64,000 nt of DNA from Actinokineospora diospyrosa (GTDB taxonomy: Bacteria; Actinomycetota; Actinomycetes; Mycobacteriales; Pseudonocardiaceae). Where the stretch lies: NCBI RefSeq assembly GCF_024171925.1, contig NZ_JAMTCO010000010.1, positions 1-64,000 of the forward strand, given 5' to 3'. Shown piece after piece: positions 8,835 to 18,548 of this stretch; position 1 is the stretch's first letter, and the number at the start of each line of letters is the position of its first letter. A program made the position numbers and the translations under genes. The notes beneath the pieces are model-generated. The model ran no database searches. It was given only the letters and a program-made list of their open reading frames with translations, and had not been told where the DNA came from.

Positions 8835-10053
8835 AGCTGAGCCGCTCCAGGACCATGGCCATGCCCTGGCCGCCGCCGACGCACATGGTTTCCAGGCCGA
8901 ACTGCTTGTCGTGCCACTGCAGGGAATTGATCAGGGTGGTGGCGATGCGGGCGCCGGTCATGCCGAAGGGGTGGCCGACGGCGATGGCGCCGCCGTTGAC
9001 GTTGAGCCGGTCCTCGTCGACGCCGAGTTCGCGGGCGGAGGGGATGACCTGGGCGGCGAAGGCCTCGTTGATCTCGACCAGGTCGATGTCGGCGATGGAC
9101 AGCCCCGCCCCGGCCAGTGCCCGCCGGGACGCCTCGACCGGGCCGAGGCCCATGATCTCCGGGGACAGGCCGGAGACGCCGGTGGACACGATGCGGGCCA
9201 GCGGGGTCAGGCCGAGCTCGGCGGCCTTGCGGTCGGACATGATCACCAGGGCCGCCGCGCCGTCGTTGAGCGGGCAGCAGTTGCCCGCGGTGACCCGGCC
9301 GTCGGGGCGGAAGACCGGCTGCAGGGTCGCGGTCTTCTCGTAGGTCACACCAGCGCGCGGGCCGTCGTCGGTGTCGACCACGCGGCCGTCGGGCAGGGTG
9401 ACCGGGGTGATCTCGCGGGCCCAGAAGCCCGCCTCGATCGCCGCCTCGGCGCGGTTCTGCGAGCGGACGCCGAAGTGGTCCATCTCCTCGCGGGTGATGC
9501 CCTTGGCCAGCGCCAGGTTCTCCGCGGTCTGGCCCATCGCGATGTAGGCGTTGGGGACGCGGCCGTCGGCGCGCGGGTCGTGCCACTCCCCCGCCCCGGC
9601 CGCGGCGACCTCGGCGGTGCGCGCCTCGGCCTCGGCGAAGATCGGGTTGTGCGTGTCCGGCCAGGAGTCGGAACTGCCCTTGGCGAAGCGCGAGACCGCC
9701 TCGACGCCAGCGGAGATGAAGACCTCGCCCTCGCCAGCCTTGATCGCGTGCAGCGCCATCCGGGTGGTCTGCAGCGAGGAGGCGCAGTAGCGGGTCACCG
9801 TGCAGCCGGGCAGGAAGTCGTAGCCGAGCAGGACCGAGACGATGCGGCCCATGTTGTTGCCCTGCTCGCCGCCGGGCAGGCCGCAGCCGAGCATGAGGTC
9901 GTCGATCTCGGTGGGGTCGAGCGCGGGCACCCGGTCGAGGGCGGCGCGGACCATCTGCGCGGTCAGGTCGTCCGGGCGGATGTCGACCAGTGACCCCTTG
10001 CCCGCGCGCCCGATCGGCGACCGGACGGCGGAGACGATGACTGCCTCGGGCAT
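8833..10053 (-). CDS. Acetyl-CoA C-acyltransferase (thiolase, FadA-type)
   Basis: Thiolase of 406 aa, cleaving 3-ketoacyl-CoA with CoA in the last step of fatty-acid beta-oxidation. The nucleophile is C90 in TRYCASS. The C-terminal active site is visible as NEAFAAQ, the catalytic His in AVGHPFGMTGAR, and the second Cys in ETMCVGGGQGMA. Length and motifs are complete. ATG at 10053, with the purine-rich GAAGGAG just upstream. The order next to an SGNH esterase and cbs matches mycobacterial fadA3-Rv1075c-cbs. Degradative rather than biosynthetic thiolase is the likelier choice. The stop falls at the edge of a repeat unit. Confidence 0.92.
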   Translation of the reverse strand: MPEAVIVSAVRSPIGRAGKGSLVDIRPDDLTAQMVRAALDRVPALDPTEIDDLMLGCGLPGGEQGNNMGRIVSVLLGYDFLPGCTVTRYCASSLQTTRMALHAIKAGEGEVFISAGVEAVSRFAKGSSDSWPDTHNPIFAEAEARTAEVAAAGAGEWHDPRADGRVPNAYIAMGQTAENLALAKGITREEMDHFGVRSQNRAEAAIEAGFWAREITPVTLPDGRVVDTDDGPRAGVTYEKTATLQPVFRPDGRVTAGNCCPLNDGAAALVIMSDRKAAELGLTPLARIVSTGVSGLSPEIMGLGPVEASRRALAGAGLSIADIDLVEINEAFAAQVIPSARELGVDEDRLNVNGGAIAVGHPFGMTGARIATTLINSLQWHDKQFGLETMCVGGGQGMAMVLERLS

Positions 10054-10155
10054 GGCGGGTACTCCTTCGCGGTGGACACCAACTCGACACCGCTGAGGCT
10101 ACGCCGAACTACCCGCCGGTAACCCACCCGTGGAGCCACGCTGCTCAGCCGGGTG

Positions 10156-10983
10156 TCACCGCACTGTGGCACATCCGGCGGGCCGCGCACTCCCCCACAG
10201 ACCTGCCGCTGCGCAGAGTGGGGCGAGGATCACCCCCGCGGCCAGCGCGTAGCCCGCGCCGTTGGGGTGGAACCGGTCGGTGCTGAACAGCTCGTCCGGC
10301 CGGGTGGCGAAGTGCCGCGACAGCAGCGTCAGCGGGACGACCGCGGCACCGCTGCCCACCAGGGCGCGCGCCTGCGCCCGGCCGAGCGCCAGGCTCCAGC
10401 GCTGCGCGAGGGAGCGCAGCGGCTGCGGGATGGGCCGGACCGAGCCCAGGTCGGGGCAGGTGCCGACGACGACCGAGGTGCCCGCCGCGACCAGCCGCCG
10501 GACCTGCTCGGCGAGGAGTTCGGCGCACTCGGCGACCCCGCGCCGGGCGGTGACGTCGTTGCCGCCGACCATGACCAGCGCGACGCGGGGCGGGGCTATC
10601 AAAGCGCGGTCGACTTGGCGGCCGAGGTCGGAGCTGCGGGAGCCGCTGATGGCGTAGGTCGTCAACTGGACCGGCAGGCCTGCCTCCTCGGCGAGGCCGC
10701 GCGCGAGCTGCACGCCCGGGAGCCAGTCCGGGGCCTCGGCACCTAGTCCTGCCGCGCTCGAATCACCGAAGACTCCGAAGGTGAGGCCGCCGGATGCCGC
10801 GATAGGCCCGGTGCCATCGGGCAGGTAGGTCCCGTCAGCGTTGAACGGCAGGTCGCGGGGAGCCCCGATGATGCTGCGGGCCTGCCGGGATTGTGACTGT
10901 AAGAGGGTGTAGGCAGCGCCGGACAGGCCGCCCACGGAGCCAACGGCGACCGCGGCCACTCGAAGTCCTCGTATCCACAACAT
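10156..10983 (-). CDS. Exported SGNH/GDSL-family hydrolase
   Basis: Esterase-like hydrolase of 275 aa. The N-terminus carries a signal peptide or anchor (LRVAAVAVGSVGGLSGAAY). SGNH blocks are present: block I GDSSAAGLG with the catalytic Ser, the glycine block near TYAISGSRSSD, block III VGGNDV with the oxyanion Asn, and block V STDRFHPNGAGY with catalytic Asp and His. ATG at 10983, with AAGGGGGG upstream. Substrate unknown; acyl esters of cell-envelope glycans are a reasonable inference. Divergent from cbs over 165 bp, the same order as Rv1075c and cbs in mycobacteria. Confidence 0.88.
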   Translation of the reverse strand: MLWIRGLRVAAVAVGSVGGLSGAAYTLLQSQSRQARSIIGAPRDLPFNADGTYLPDGTGPIAASGGLTFGVFGDSSAAGLGAEAPDWLPGVQLARGLAEEAGLPVQLTTYAISGSRSSDLGRQVDRALIAPPRVALVMVGGNDVTARRGVAECAELLAEQVRRLVAAGTSVVVGTCPDLGSVRPIPQPLRSLAQRWSLALGRAQARALVGSGAAVVPLTLLSRHFATRPDELFSTDRFHPNGAGYALAAGVILAPLCAAAGLWGSARPAGCATVR

Positions 10984-11148
10984 CGCCTGCCCCCCTTCGA
11001 CCAAAGGTGACTGTCCTAGACCTATCGCCACCTCGGACCTCCTCTTTACCAAACGCGCCGAATACTTCGCCCGGACTTGCCCCCGGCTACGCTCCAGGTG
11101 CAGGTCAACGACGCGACCCCTACACGCGACCCCACGAAGGAGCCCTCG

Positions 11149-12528
11149 GTGGAGTACGTCGAGCACATCATCGATCTCGTCGGTGACACGCCTCTGGTGA
11201 AGCTGAACTCCCTGGCCGAAGGCTTGGCACCGACGGTCTTGGCCAAGGTCGAGTACTTCAACCCGGGCGGCAGCGTCAAAGACCGGATCGCGCTGCGCAT
11301 GGTGGAGGCGGCTGAGGCGTCCGGCGAGTTGCGGCCGGGCGGCACGATCGTCGAGCCGACCTCGGGCAACACCGGCGTCGGCCTTGCCTTGGTGGCCCAG
11401 CGCAAGGGCTACAAGTGCGTCTTCGTCTGCCCGGACAAGGTCAGCGAAGACAAGCGCAACGTTCTTAAGGCTTACGGCGCCGAGGTAGTCGTATGCCCGA
11501 CCGCTGTGGCACCGGAGCACCCGGACTCTTACTACAACGTCTCCGATCGACTCGTGCGCGAGATCGAGGGGGCGTGGAAGCCGAACCAGTACTCCAACCC
11601 CGAGAACCCGGAGAGCCACTACCGCTCGACCGGGCCGGAGTTGTGGCGGCAGACCGAGGGCAAGATCACGCACTTCGTCGCGGGCGTCGGCACCGGCGGC
11701 ACGATCTCGGGCACCGGCCGGTACCTCAAGGAGATCTCGAACGGCAAAGTTCAGGTCATCGGCGCCGACCCGGAAGGCTCTGTTTACTCGGGTGGCACCG
11801 GAAGGCCCTATTTGGTCGAGGGTGTCGGCGAGGACTTCTGGCCGGATGCCTACGACCGCACTGTCGCTGACGAGATCATCGCGGTGACCGACGCTGAGTC
11901 CTTTGAGATCACCCGCAGGTTGGCTCGCGAAGAGGGCCTGTTGGTCGGCGGCTCGTGCGGCATGGCAGCGGCAGCAGCGCTCCGGTTGGCTAAGAGGCTC
12001 GGACCGGACGACGTTGTCGTAGTGCTCCTGCCGGACGGCGGTCGCGGCTACCTGTCGAAGGTCTTCAACGACTCGTGGATGGCCCAGTACGGGTTCCTCC
12101 CGCCTGAGCACTCCGGCGCCACGGTCGGGGATGTGCTGCGGCGTAAGAGCGCGTCGGGGAACACCATCCCGGACTTCGTGCACGCCCACCCGACCGAGAC
12201 CGTCGCGGACGCCGTGGCCATCTTGCGCGAGTTCGGCGTGAGCCAGATGCCGGTCGTCAACGCTGAGCCGCCCGTCATGGCCGCCGAGGTCGTAGGCGCG
12301 GTCAACGAGCGCGACCTGCTCGACGCCCTGTTCACCGGCAAGGCCGCCTTGGCCGACCGGCTCGACCACCACATGTCCGGCCCTCTGCCCACGATCGGCG
12401 CTGGTGAGCAGGTGTCCGCGGCCATGAAGGCGCTGACCGACGCCGACGGGGCACTCGTTCTTGTTGACGGCAAGCCCGCGGGGGTAGTTACTAGGCAAGA
12501 TCTCCTGGGCTTCCTGGCAGGCAGGTAG
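11149..12528 (+). CDS. cbs: Cystathionine beta-synthase
   Basis: PLP enzyme of 459 aa condensing serine (or O-acetylserine) with homocysteine to cystathionine, the first step of transsulfuration. The fold-type-II domain has the PLP lysine in NPGGSVKDR (K44), the phosphate loop GTGGTISG and the substrate loop PTSGNTG. Two C-terminal CBS domains follow from about residue 325 (TVGDVLRRKSA). The GTG at 11149 aligns with family starts and has GAAGGAG 7 bp upstream. With metB downstream it forms a conserved sulfur-amino-acid locus. The CBS pair probably senses a nucleotide or SAM; actinobacterial forms lack a heme domain. Confidence 0.94.
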   Translation: MEYVEHIIDLVGDTPLVKLNSLAEGLAPTVLAKVEYFNPGGSVKDRIALRMVEAAEASGELRPGGTIVEPTSGNTGVGLALVAQRKGYKCVFVCPDKVSEDKRNVLKAYGAEVVVCPTAVAPEHPDSYYNVSDRLVREIEGAWKPNQYSNPENPESHYRSTGPELWRQTEGKITHFVAGVGTGGTISGTGRYLKEISNGKVQVIGADPEGSVYSGGTGRPYLVEGVGEDFWPDAYDRTVADEIIAVTDAESFEITRRLAREEGLLVGGSCGMAAAAALRLAKRLGPDDVVVVLLPDGGRGYLSKVFNDSWMAQYGFLPPEHSGATVGDVLRRKSASGNTIPDFVHAHPTETVADAVAILREFGVSQMPVVNAEPPVMAAEVVGAVNERDLLDALFTGKAALADRLDHHMSGPLPTIGAGEQVSAAMKALTDADGALVLVDGKPAGVVTRQDLLGFLAGR

Positions 12529-12647
12529 CGCCATATGGTCACCCAGCGAGGCACGAACTACACCCAGATAGCGCATCAGATAGCGTTACCCGCAGTGTTA
12601 TCCGCGTTGCTAGCTGACACACCAGGTCAAAAGGGGTGGGAAACCCA

Positions 12648-13901
12648 ATGAGTGCTCCCCAACCGCCGAACCAGCCATGGCAGGGCGGTCAGCCCCAGCA
12701 GTGGCCTGGTCAACCCGGCCAGGACCAGCCATATGGCCAGCAGCCGGGTGGTTACCCGGCCCAGCAGCCGCACTACGCGCCGCCGCCCGGTGACAACACC
12801 GGCGCCGACGGCGTGGAACGGACCCAGGCCATCCGCCCCGGTCAGAACCCCCCGGGAACCGAGGACGACGGCGTCGACCGCACCCAGGTGGTGCGGCCCG
12901 GTCAGGGTGACGCCACCCAGATGGTGCCGCCGGGCTCGGTCCCGCAGTCCCCGCCGTACACCCCGCCGCCCAGCGCGGCGGACACCGCCTCGCCCCCTGG
13001 CGGGTTCGGTCAGCCCTACGGCCAGCAGCAGCAGTACGGCCAGCCCGGTGGTTACGGTCAGCAACAGCAGCCCGGCTACGGCCAGCAGCCCGGCGGTTAC
13101 CCGCAGCAGGGTGGTTTCGCGCAGCAGCCCGGCCTCGGCGGTCCGCCGCGCGCGGCCGGGCAGCCCGCCAACACCGGCATGATCGCGCTGATCGTGCTCG
13201 GCGTCGTCGCGCTGCTCGGCCTGATCACGCTGATCATGGCGATCTCGCTCGTCTCCGACATCTCGTCGGTCAGCAGCGCGTGCTCGGACCTCAAGGGCAG
13301 CGCCTTCGCGGTCGACCTGGCGTGCCCGACCGGCGTCAACGTGGTGTTCTCGCTGCTGCAACTGGTGGGCGCGGGCGCGGCCATCGCGGGCGCGGTACTG
13401 CTGGCGCTGAAGAAGAACCTCAACATCGCCCACCTGCTCGTCGCGGGCGGCGGCGGTGGCGTGCTGCTCGGTTCGCTGCTCAACGGCATCACCTTCACCT
13501 TCGGCGGCAGCATCACCACGTCGTTCGTGTTCGGTCTGATCATCGCGGGTGCCGGTGCGCTGGCGTTCTTCCCGCAGACCAAGGACTACCTGCTGGGCAG
13601 CTCGCCGCTCAGCTCGCTCAGCGGCGGCGGTGGCCCCGGCGGTCCCGGCGCGCCGGGCGGGTTCGGCCAGCCGCAGCAGCCCGGTTTCGGGCAGCCGCAG
13701 CAGCCGCAGCAGCCCCAGCAGGGCTACGGCCAGCCTTACGGCCAGCAGCAGCCGCCGCAGGGGTACGGCCAGCCGCCGCAGACCCCGCCGCCCGGCTTCC
13801 CGCCGCCGCAGCAGGGTTACGGGCAGCAGCCCCCGCCGCCCCAGCAGGGTGGTTACGGGCAGCAGCCCCCCGGCCAGCAGCCGCCGCAGCAGTGGAGCTA
13901 G
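12648..13901 (+). CDS. Proline/glutamine-rich membrane protein (Pra-like) with phosphothreonine-type motifs
   Basis: Protein of 417 aa. The first 170 residues are P/Q/G-rich with GYGQQ repeats and three TQ motifs: ERTQAIRPG, DRTQVVRPG and DATQMVPPG. Four membrane segments follow between about residues 178 and 310 (for example GMIALIVLGVVALLGLITL). The C-terminal 110 residues are again GYGQPQQ-rich. It sits between cbs and metB, where mycobacteria carry the proline-rich antigen Pra. ATG at 12648 with GGGGTGGG upstream. The TQ motifs fit Ser/Thr-kinase targets and FHA ligands (large hydrophobic at +3). Function unknown; a septal or polar envelope role is inference. A terminator hairpin follows. 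Confidence 0.8.
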   Translation: MSAPQPPNQPWQGGQPQQWPGQPGQDQPYGQQPGGYPAQQPHYAPPPGDNTGADGVERTQAIRPGQNPPGTEDDGVDRTQVVRPGQGDATQMVPPGSVPQSPPYTPPPSAADTASPPGGFGQPYGQQQQYGQPGGYGQQQQPGYGQQPGGYPQQGGFAQQPGLGGPPRAAGQPANTGMIALIVLGVVALLGLITLIMAISLVSDISSVSSACSDLKGSAFAVDLACPTGVNVVFSLLQLVGAGAAIAGAVLLALKKNLNIAHLLVAGGGGGVLLGSLLNGITFTFGGSITTSFVFGLIIAGAGALAFFPQTKDYLLGSSPLSSLSGGGGPGGPGAPGGFGQPQQPGFGQPQQPQQPQQGYGQPYGQQQPPQGYGQPPQTPPPGFPPPQQGYGQQPPPPQQGGYGQQPPGQQPPQQWS

Positions 13902-13932
13902 TGGCGCCACCGGTTGAACTGACGAAGTGATT

Positions 13933-13963
13933 GATGGGCCCCGGCAACCCGCCGGGGCCCATC
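13933..13963. terminator. Terminator hairpin after the Pra-like gene
   Basis: Perfect 13-bp stem (GATGGGCCCCGGC and its complement) with a 5-nt loop, no T-run, a form common in actinomycetes, 32 bp after the stop. Confidence 0.75.
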
Positions 13964-14004
13964 CGCGTCTCAGGGGTCGTTACCGCAGACGCGAGGGGGA
14001 GCAG

Positions 14005-14526
14005 ATGAACTACCAAGCCCAGTACCCGCAGCAGCAAGGGTTCTACCCGTCTTACCAGCAGTCGGCACCGGGTAGCCCCGGGACGGCCGTGTTCGCCGGA
14101 CTGTCCTCTTTGGCCGTCGCGGCGGGCATCGGCGGCGCCTCCGCGTACTTCATCGCCGAGTTCCCCGGCTACGACAACGTTTTCGACCTCCCGGCCGGGA
14201 TGCAGTCGATCCTGATCGGCAGGCTCGCCGTGGCGGCGTTAGCGCTTATCGGCGCGGTGATGTTGTTCGCGCGGCGCCGGGCGGGGGCGCCGGTTGTCGC
14301 TATCAGCGCGATCCTCGGTGCGGCGTCGCTGCCGCTGGAGCCCGTGGTTTCGGAGATGCTGAACGGCATCGGCCTCTCCGTCGGCGACTACTTCCAGGCG
14401 CTCATCGCGTTCGACAACGCCTACTCGGTCCTGCTCGGAGTTGGCGCTGTCGCAGGCCTCTTGGCCTTCCTGTTCGCCGTCGTACCGTCGACTAGCCGGT
14501 GGCTTCGGGGCTCGCGCCATTACTAG
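14005..14526 (+). CDS. Four-pass small membrane protein
   Basis: Protein of 173 aa with a Q/Y/P-rich N-terminus (NYQAQYPQQQGFYPSYQQ) resembling the preceding gene, then about four hydrophobic segments (VFAGLSSLAVAAGIGGASAY; LAVAALALIGAVMLFA; APVVAISAILGAASL; LLGVGAVAGLLAFLFAVV). No enzymatic motif. ATG at 14005, with GAGGGGGAG just upstream; the longer upstream frame passes through a terminator. Leu79 is a TTA codon (14239-14241), rare in this DNA. Probably acts with the Pra-like protein; function unknown. Confidence 0.75.
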   Translation: MNYQAQYPQQQGFYPSYQQSAPGSPGTAVFAGLSSLAVAAGIGGASAYFIAEFPGYDNVFDLPAGMQSILIGRLAVAALALIGAVMLFARRRAGAPVVAISAILGAASLPLEPVVSEMLNGIGLSVGDYFQALIAFDNAYSVLLGVGAVAGLLAFLFAVVPSTSRWLRGSRHY

Positions 14527-14636
14527 GCTTAGGCGAATCGGACCACGATGTTCACACTTACCGGGGTCCCTCGATCAGTGAAATATTCCTCATAGTGGGA
14601 TTGCTCCCACGTGGTGGGCAACCGGGGTGATCCCCG

Positions 14637-14642
14637 TAGCCT
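14637..14642 (+). promoter_or_regulatory. -10 box TAGCCT of a leaderless metB transcript
   Basis: TAGCCT ends 6 nt before the metB ATG, so transcription should begin at or next to the A of the ATG. Confidence 0.5.
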
Positions 14643-14648
14643 GGGAGC

Positions 14649-15806
14649 ATGGCTGATGAGACTGCGCGCTGGGGGTTCGAGACCCGCGCGATCCATGCTG
14701 GGCAGGAACCCGACCCGCACACCGGTGCGGTGATCGTGCCCATCTACGCCACCTCGACCTTCGTCCAAGACGGTGTTGGCAGCCTGCGCGAGGGCGGGTA
14801 CGAGTACTCGCGCAGCGCCAACCCGACCCGGACCGCGCTGGAGCAGGCGCTCGCCGCGCTCGAGGGCGGCAAGCACGGCCTGGCCTTCGCCTCCGGCCTG
14901 GCCGCCTCCGACGTCGCGCTGCGGGCCCTCACCCGGCCGGGCGACCACGTGGTCCTCGGCAACGACGCCTACGGCGGCACGTTCCGCCTGCTGGACAAGG
15001 TGTTGACCCAGTGGGGCGTCGAGTACACCTCGGTCGACCTGTCCGACGTGACCGCCACCCGGGCCGCGGTGCGCCCGAACACCAAGGTCATCTGGTCGGA
15101 GACGCCGACCAACCCGCTGCTCGGGGTCGCCGACATCGCCGCGCTGGCCGCCGTCGCCGCCGAGGCGGGCGCCCGGCTGATCATCGACAACACCTTCGCC
15201 ACCCCGTACCTGCAGTCGCCGCTCGGCCTGGGCGCCGACGTGGTGCTGCACTCGACGACCAAGTACCTCGGCGGTCACTCCGACGTCGTGGGCGGCGCGC
15301 TCATCACCTCCGACGAGGAACTGCGCGAGAAGTTCGCGTTCCTGCGCAACGCCGCGGGCGCGGTCCCCGGCCCGTTCGACGCCTGGCTGGTGCTGCGCGG
15401 GGCCAAGACCCTGGCGCTGCGGATGGAGCGGCACAGCGACAACGCCGAGCGCATCGTGGAGACGCTGGTCAGCCACCCCAAGGTGACCCGGGTCTACTAC
15501 CCGGGCCTGGCCGAGCACCCCGGGCACGAGGTCGCCGCGAAGCAGATGCGGCGCTTCGGCGGGATGGTGTCGTTCTCCGTGGCGGGCGGCGAGGAGGCCG
15601 CGCTGGCGGTCGCGGCCCGCACCCGGCTGTTCCTGCTGGCGGAATCGCTCGGCGGCATCGAGTCGCTGATCGAGCACCCGGGGAAGATGACGCACGCGAG
15701 CACCACGGGATCGCCGCTGCAGATCGCCGGGGACATCCTGCGGCTCTCGGTGGGAATCGAGGACGGCACCGATTTGGTCAACGACCTGCTGAAGGCGCTG
15801 GACTAG
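14649..15806 (+). CDS. metB: Cystathionine gamma-synthase/lyase
   Basis: Cys/Met-metabolism PLP enzyme, 385 aa, of fold type I. It either joins an activated homoserine to cysteine (synthase) or cleaves cystathionine to cysteine (lyase). Motifs: RSANPTRTALE near the start, the PLP loop FASGLAASD, the cofactor aspartate in IIDNTFATPY, the Schiff-base lysine in HSTTKYLGGHSD, and SLGGIESLIEHPGKMTH. No SD is seen; a TAGCCT -10 lies 6 nt upstream, so the mRNA is probably leaderless. With cbs close upstream, gamma-lyase activity for reverse transsulfuration is as plausible as synthase; sequence alone does not decide. A terminator follows. Confidence 0.92.
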   Translation: MADETARWGFETRAIHAGQEPDPHTGAVIVPIYATSTFVQDGVGSLREGGYEYSRSANPTRTALEQALAALEGGKHGLAFASGLAASDVALRALTRPGDHVVLGNDAYGGTFRLLDKVLTQWGVEYTSVDLSDVTATRAAVRPNTKVIWSETPTNPLLGVADIAALAAVAAEAGARLIIDNTFATPYLQSPLGLGADVVLHSTTKYLGGHSDVVGGALITSDEELREKFAFLRNAAGAVPGPFDAWLVLRGAKTLALRMERHSDNAERIVETLVSHPKVTRVYYPGLAEHPGHEVAAKQMRRFGGMVSFSVAGGEEAALAVAARTRLFLLAESLGGIESLIEHPGKMTHASTTGSPLQIAGDILRLSVGIEDGTDLVNDLLKALD

Positions 15807-15825
15807 AGGATCGGGCAACGAGCTG

Positions 15826-15851
15826 GCGGGGCCTCGGAAACGGGGCCCCGC
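15826..15851 (+). terminator. Terminator hairpin after metB
   Basis: Stem GCGGGGCC/GGCCCCGC with a 10-nt loop, 20 bp after the stop. Confidence 0.75.
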
Positions 15852-15858
15852 TCCTATT

Positions 15859-16110
15859 TCACGGGCTGATCTGGTGGAAGCGCTCCACGGCCCGGCCCGC
15901 GTCGGTCTCCGACGTCGGTGTGCTGGGCGCCGCGGGCAGGTCAGCGGGGTCGACGCAGCCGCCGACCAGTTCCAGGCCCTGGGGTCGTTGGACGAACTCA
16001 CCGGCGCTCGCACAGCCCGCGTTGCTCACCGTGAACACGGCGACGCCCGCCAGGACCAGAGCAGCAGCGGCAGCGCCAGCCAGTGGCATTGTCCTGCGTG
16101 CGGTGGCCAT
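15859..16110 (-). CDS. Small exported or membrane-anchored hypothetical protein
   Basis: Protein of 83 aa with a basic N-terminus (MATARRTMPL), one hydrophobic helix (AGAAAAALVLAGVAVFTVS) and a short extracytoplasmic tail with two cysteines (NAGCAS and GGCVDP) that could form a disulfide. Function unknown. ATG at 16110, with GGGGAGAA upstream. It sits between metB, with which it converges, and the hppD terminator. Confidence 0.6.
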   Translation of the reverse strand: MATARRTMPLAGAAAAALVLAGVAVFTVSNAGCASAGEFVQRPQGLELVGGCVDPADLPAAPSTPTSETDAGRAVERFHQISP

Positions 16111-16185
16111 GGTTCTCCCCGAGGTGAATACGCCCTGGGGCGAGCGTACCCGCACTCCCCCTGGCGCACCTGAGTAGTAGCTGAG

Positions 16186-16220
16186 TGTGGCCCCCGTCCG
16201 AACACCGGACGGGGGCCACA
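16186..16220 (-). terminator. Terminator hairpin after hppD
   Basis: Perfect 15-bp stem (TGTGGCCCCCGTCCG and its complement) with loop AACAC, 20 bp beyond the hppD stop. Confidence 0.8.
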
Positions 16221-16240
16221 ACGAGGTCAGCGTGGTGTTC

Positions 16241-17518
<1,278 letters not shown>

Positions 17519-17537
17519 TCACTGGGCAGTATGTATA

Positions 17538-17548
17538 GGGTATTACCC
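17538..17548. promoter_or_regulatory. Palindrome GGGTATTACCC in the hppD/lrp gap
   Basis: Odd-centred perfect palindrome between the divergent genes, 94 bp before hppD and 53 bp before the regulator. On the hppD strand it falls between TTGTCG and TATACA, a possible promoter, so binding there could block hppD. Candidate operator for the Lrp protein. Confidence 0.5.
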
Positions 17549-17601
17549 ATCGTGTTCGACAATTCAGACACTCTGCGCACCCGTGACGAGGGGAAGGGCC
17601 G

Positions 17602-18090
17602 ATGAGCGAGACCACCGAGGGCGGGCCGGGGATCGACGACCTGGACGCCCGACTGCTGCTGCTGCTCACCGACGAGCCGCGGCTGGGCGTGCTGGAGTGC
17701 TCGCGCAGGCTGGGCGTGGCCAGGGGCACGGTGCAGGCCCGGATGGACCGGCTGGAGCGGCGCGGGGTGCTGACCGGCTTCCCACCCGCGGTCGACCTGG
17801 CCGCGATGGGCTACGGCCTGACCGCGTTCGCCGTGCTGGAGATCGCGCAGGGCAAGCGCGGGGAGGTCGCCCAGCGGCTGCACGCGATCCCCGAGGTGTG
17901 CGAGGTCCACGCGACGACCGGCGAGGGCGACCTGCTGGTGCGGATGGTCGCGCAGAACAACGCCGACCTGCAGCGGGTGATCGACCGCGTGGTCAACGTC
18001 GAGTGGGTCCGGCGAACATCGACGTCGATCGCCTTGTCGACACCGATCCCGACCCGGGTCCGGCCGCTGTTGGAGCGGGCGGTGCGCTAG
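17602..18090 (+). CDS. Lrp/AsnC family transcriptional regulator
   Basis: Regulator of 162 aa. Residues 10-60 form the winged helix-turn-helix (DDLDARLLLLLTDEP, then ECSRRLGVARGTVQARMDRL). The C-terminal RAM ligand-binding domain follows (VCEVHATTGEGDLLVRMVA). Such proteins sense amino acids; divergence from hppD suggests a tyrosine-pathway ligand (inference). ATG at 17602, with GAGGGGAAGG upstream. The last residues are rich in hydroxylated amino acids (RRTSTSIALSTPI). It converges on the terpene-synthase gene across a repeat-filled gap. Confidence 0.88.
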   Translation: MSETTEGGPGIDDLDARLLLLLTDEPRLGVLECSRRLGVARGTVQARMDRLERRGVLTGFPPAVDLAAMGYGLTAFAVLEIAQGKRGEVAQRLHAIPEVCEVHATTGEGDLLVRMVAQNNADLQRVIDRVVNVEWVRRTSTSIALSTPIPTRVRPLLERAVR

Positions 18091-18129
18091 TCGAGGCGGG
18101 ATTTGGTTGGTGGAGCCGCGTTTCGCCTG

Positions 18130-18500
18130 CGTTGGACAAGATCAAACCGGGTTGAGCAGCCCCCGATATACAGCTTACCGGGGAGAGCCGCCTGAACGCG
18201 GCGAGTGAACGTGGGGCTGTGGACAACTCGTGCTGGTTGGGCGACGGCTGGGGCTGGGCGCCAGCGGTTGGGCGCCGTCCGCTGCTGAGGCGCGGGCGAC
18301 TGAAGGCCGTTCGCGGCGGGGAGCGGTGGCGGGTGGAGGTCGTTGTGGCCGGGGCGGGATTTGCTTGGTGGAGGGGTGTTGTGCCGCGATGAGCAAGATC
18401 AAATCGGGTTGAGCAGCCCCCGATATACAGCTTACCGGGGAGAGTCGGTTGAACGCGGCGAGTGAGGGTGGGGGCTGTGGACAACTCGGGGTGGCTGGGG
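18130..18500 (+). repeat. Two tandem core + DnaA-box units
   Basis: Gap between convergent lrp and terpene synthase. Cores begin at 18158 and 18415, nearly identical through AGCCCCCGATATACAGC and the following TTACCGGGGAGAG. Each has GATC 18 bp upstream and TGTGGACAA downstream at 18218 (60 bp) and 18476 (61 bp). No gene in the gap. Confidence 0.85.
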
Positions 18501-18548
18501 CGAGGGGGTAGAGCTGGTGGGCTGGACACCAGCGGTGGTTGGGGAGGG

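Noticed and set aside
10984-12576. Long open frame antisense to cbs
   Set aside because: cbs has complete catalytic motifs in the opposite strand; the antisense frame has no recognisable domain until the true SGNH gene starts at 10983.
14527-14648. SAM riboswitch before metB
   Set aside because: The gap is short, a -10 lies 6 nt before the ATG and no SAM-riboswitch core was recognised.
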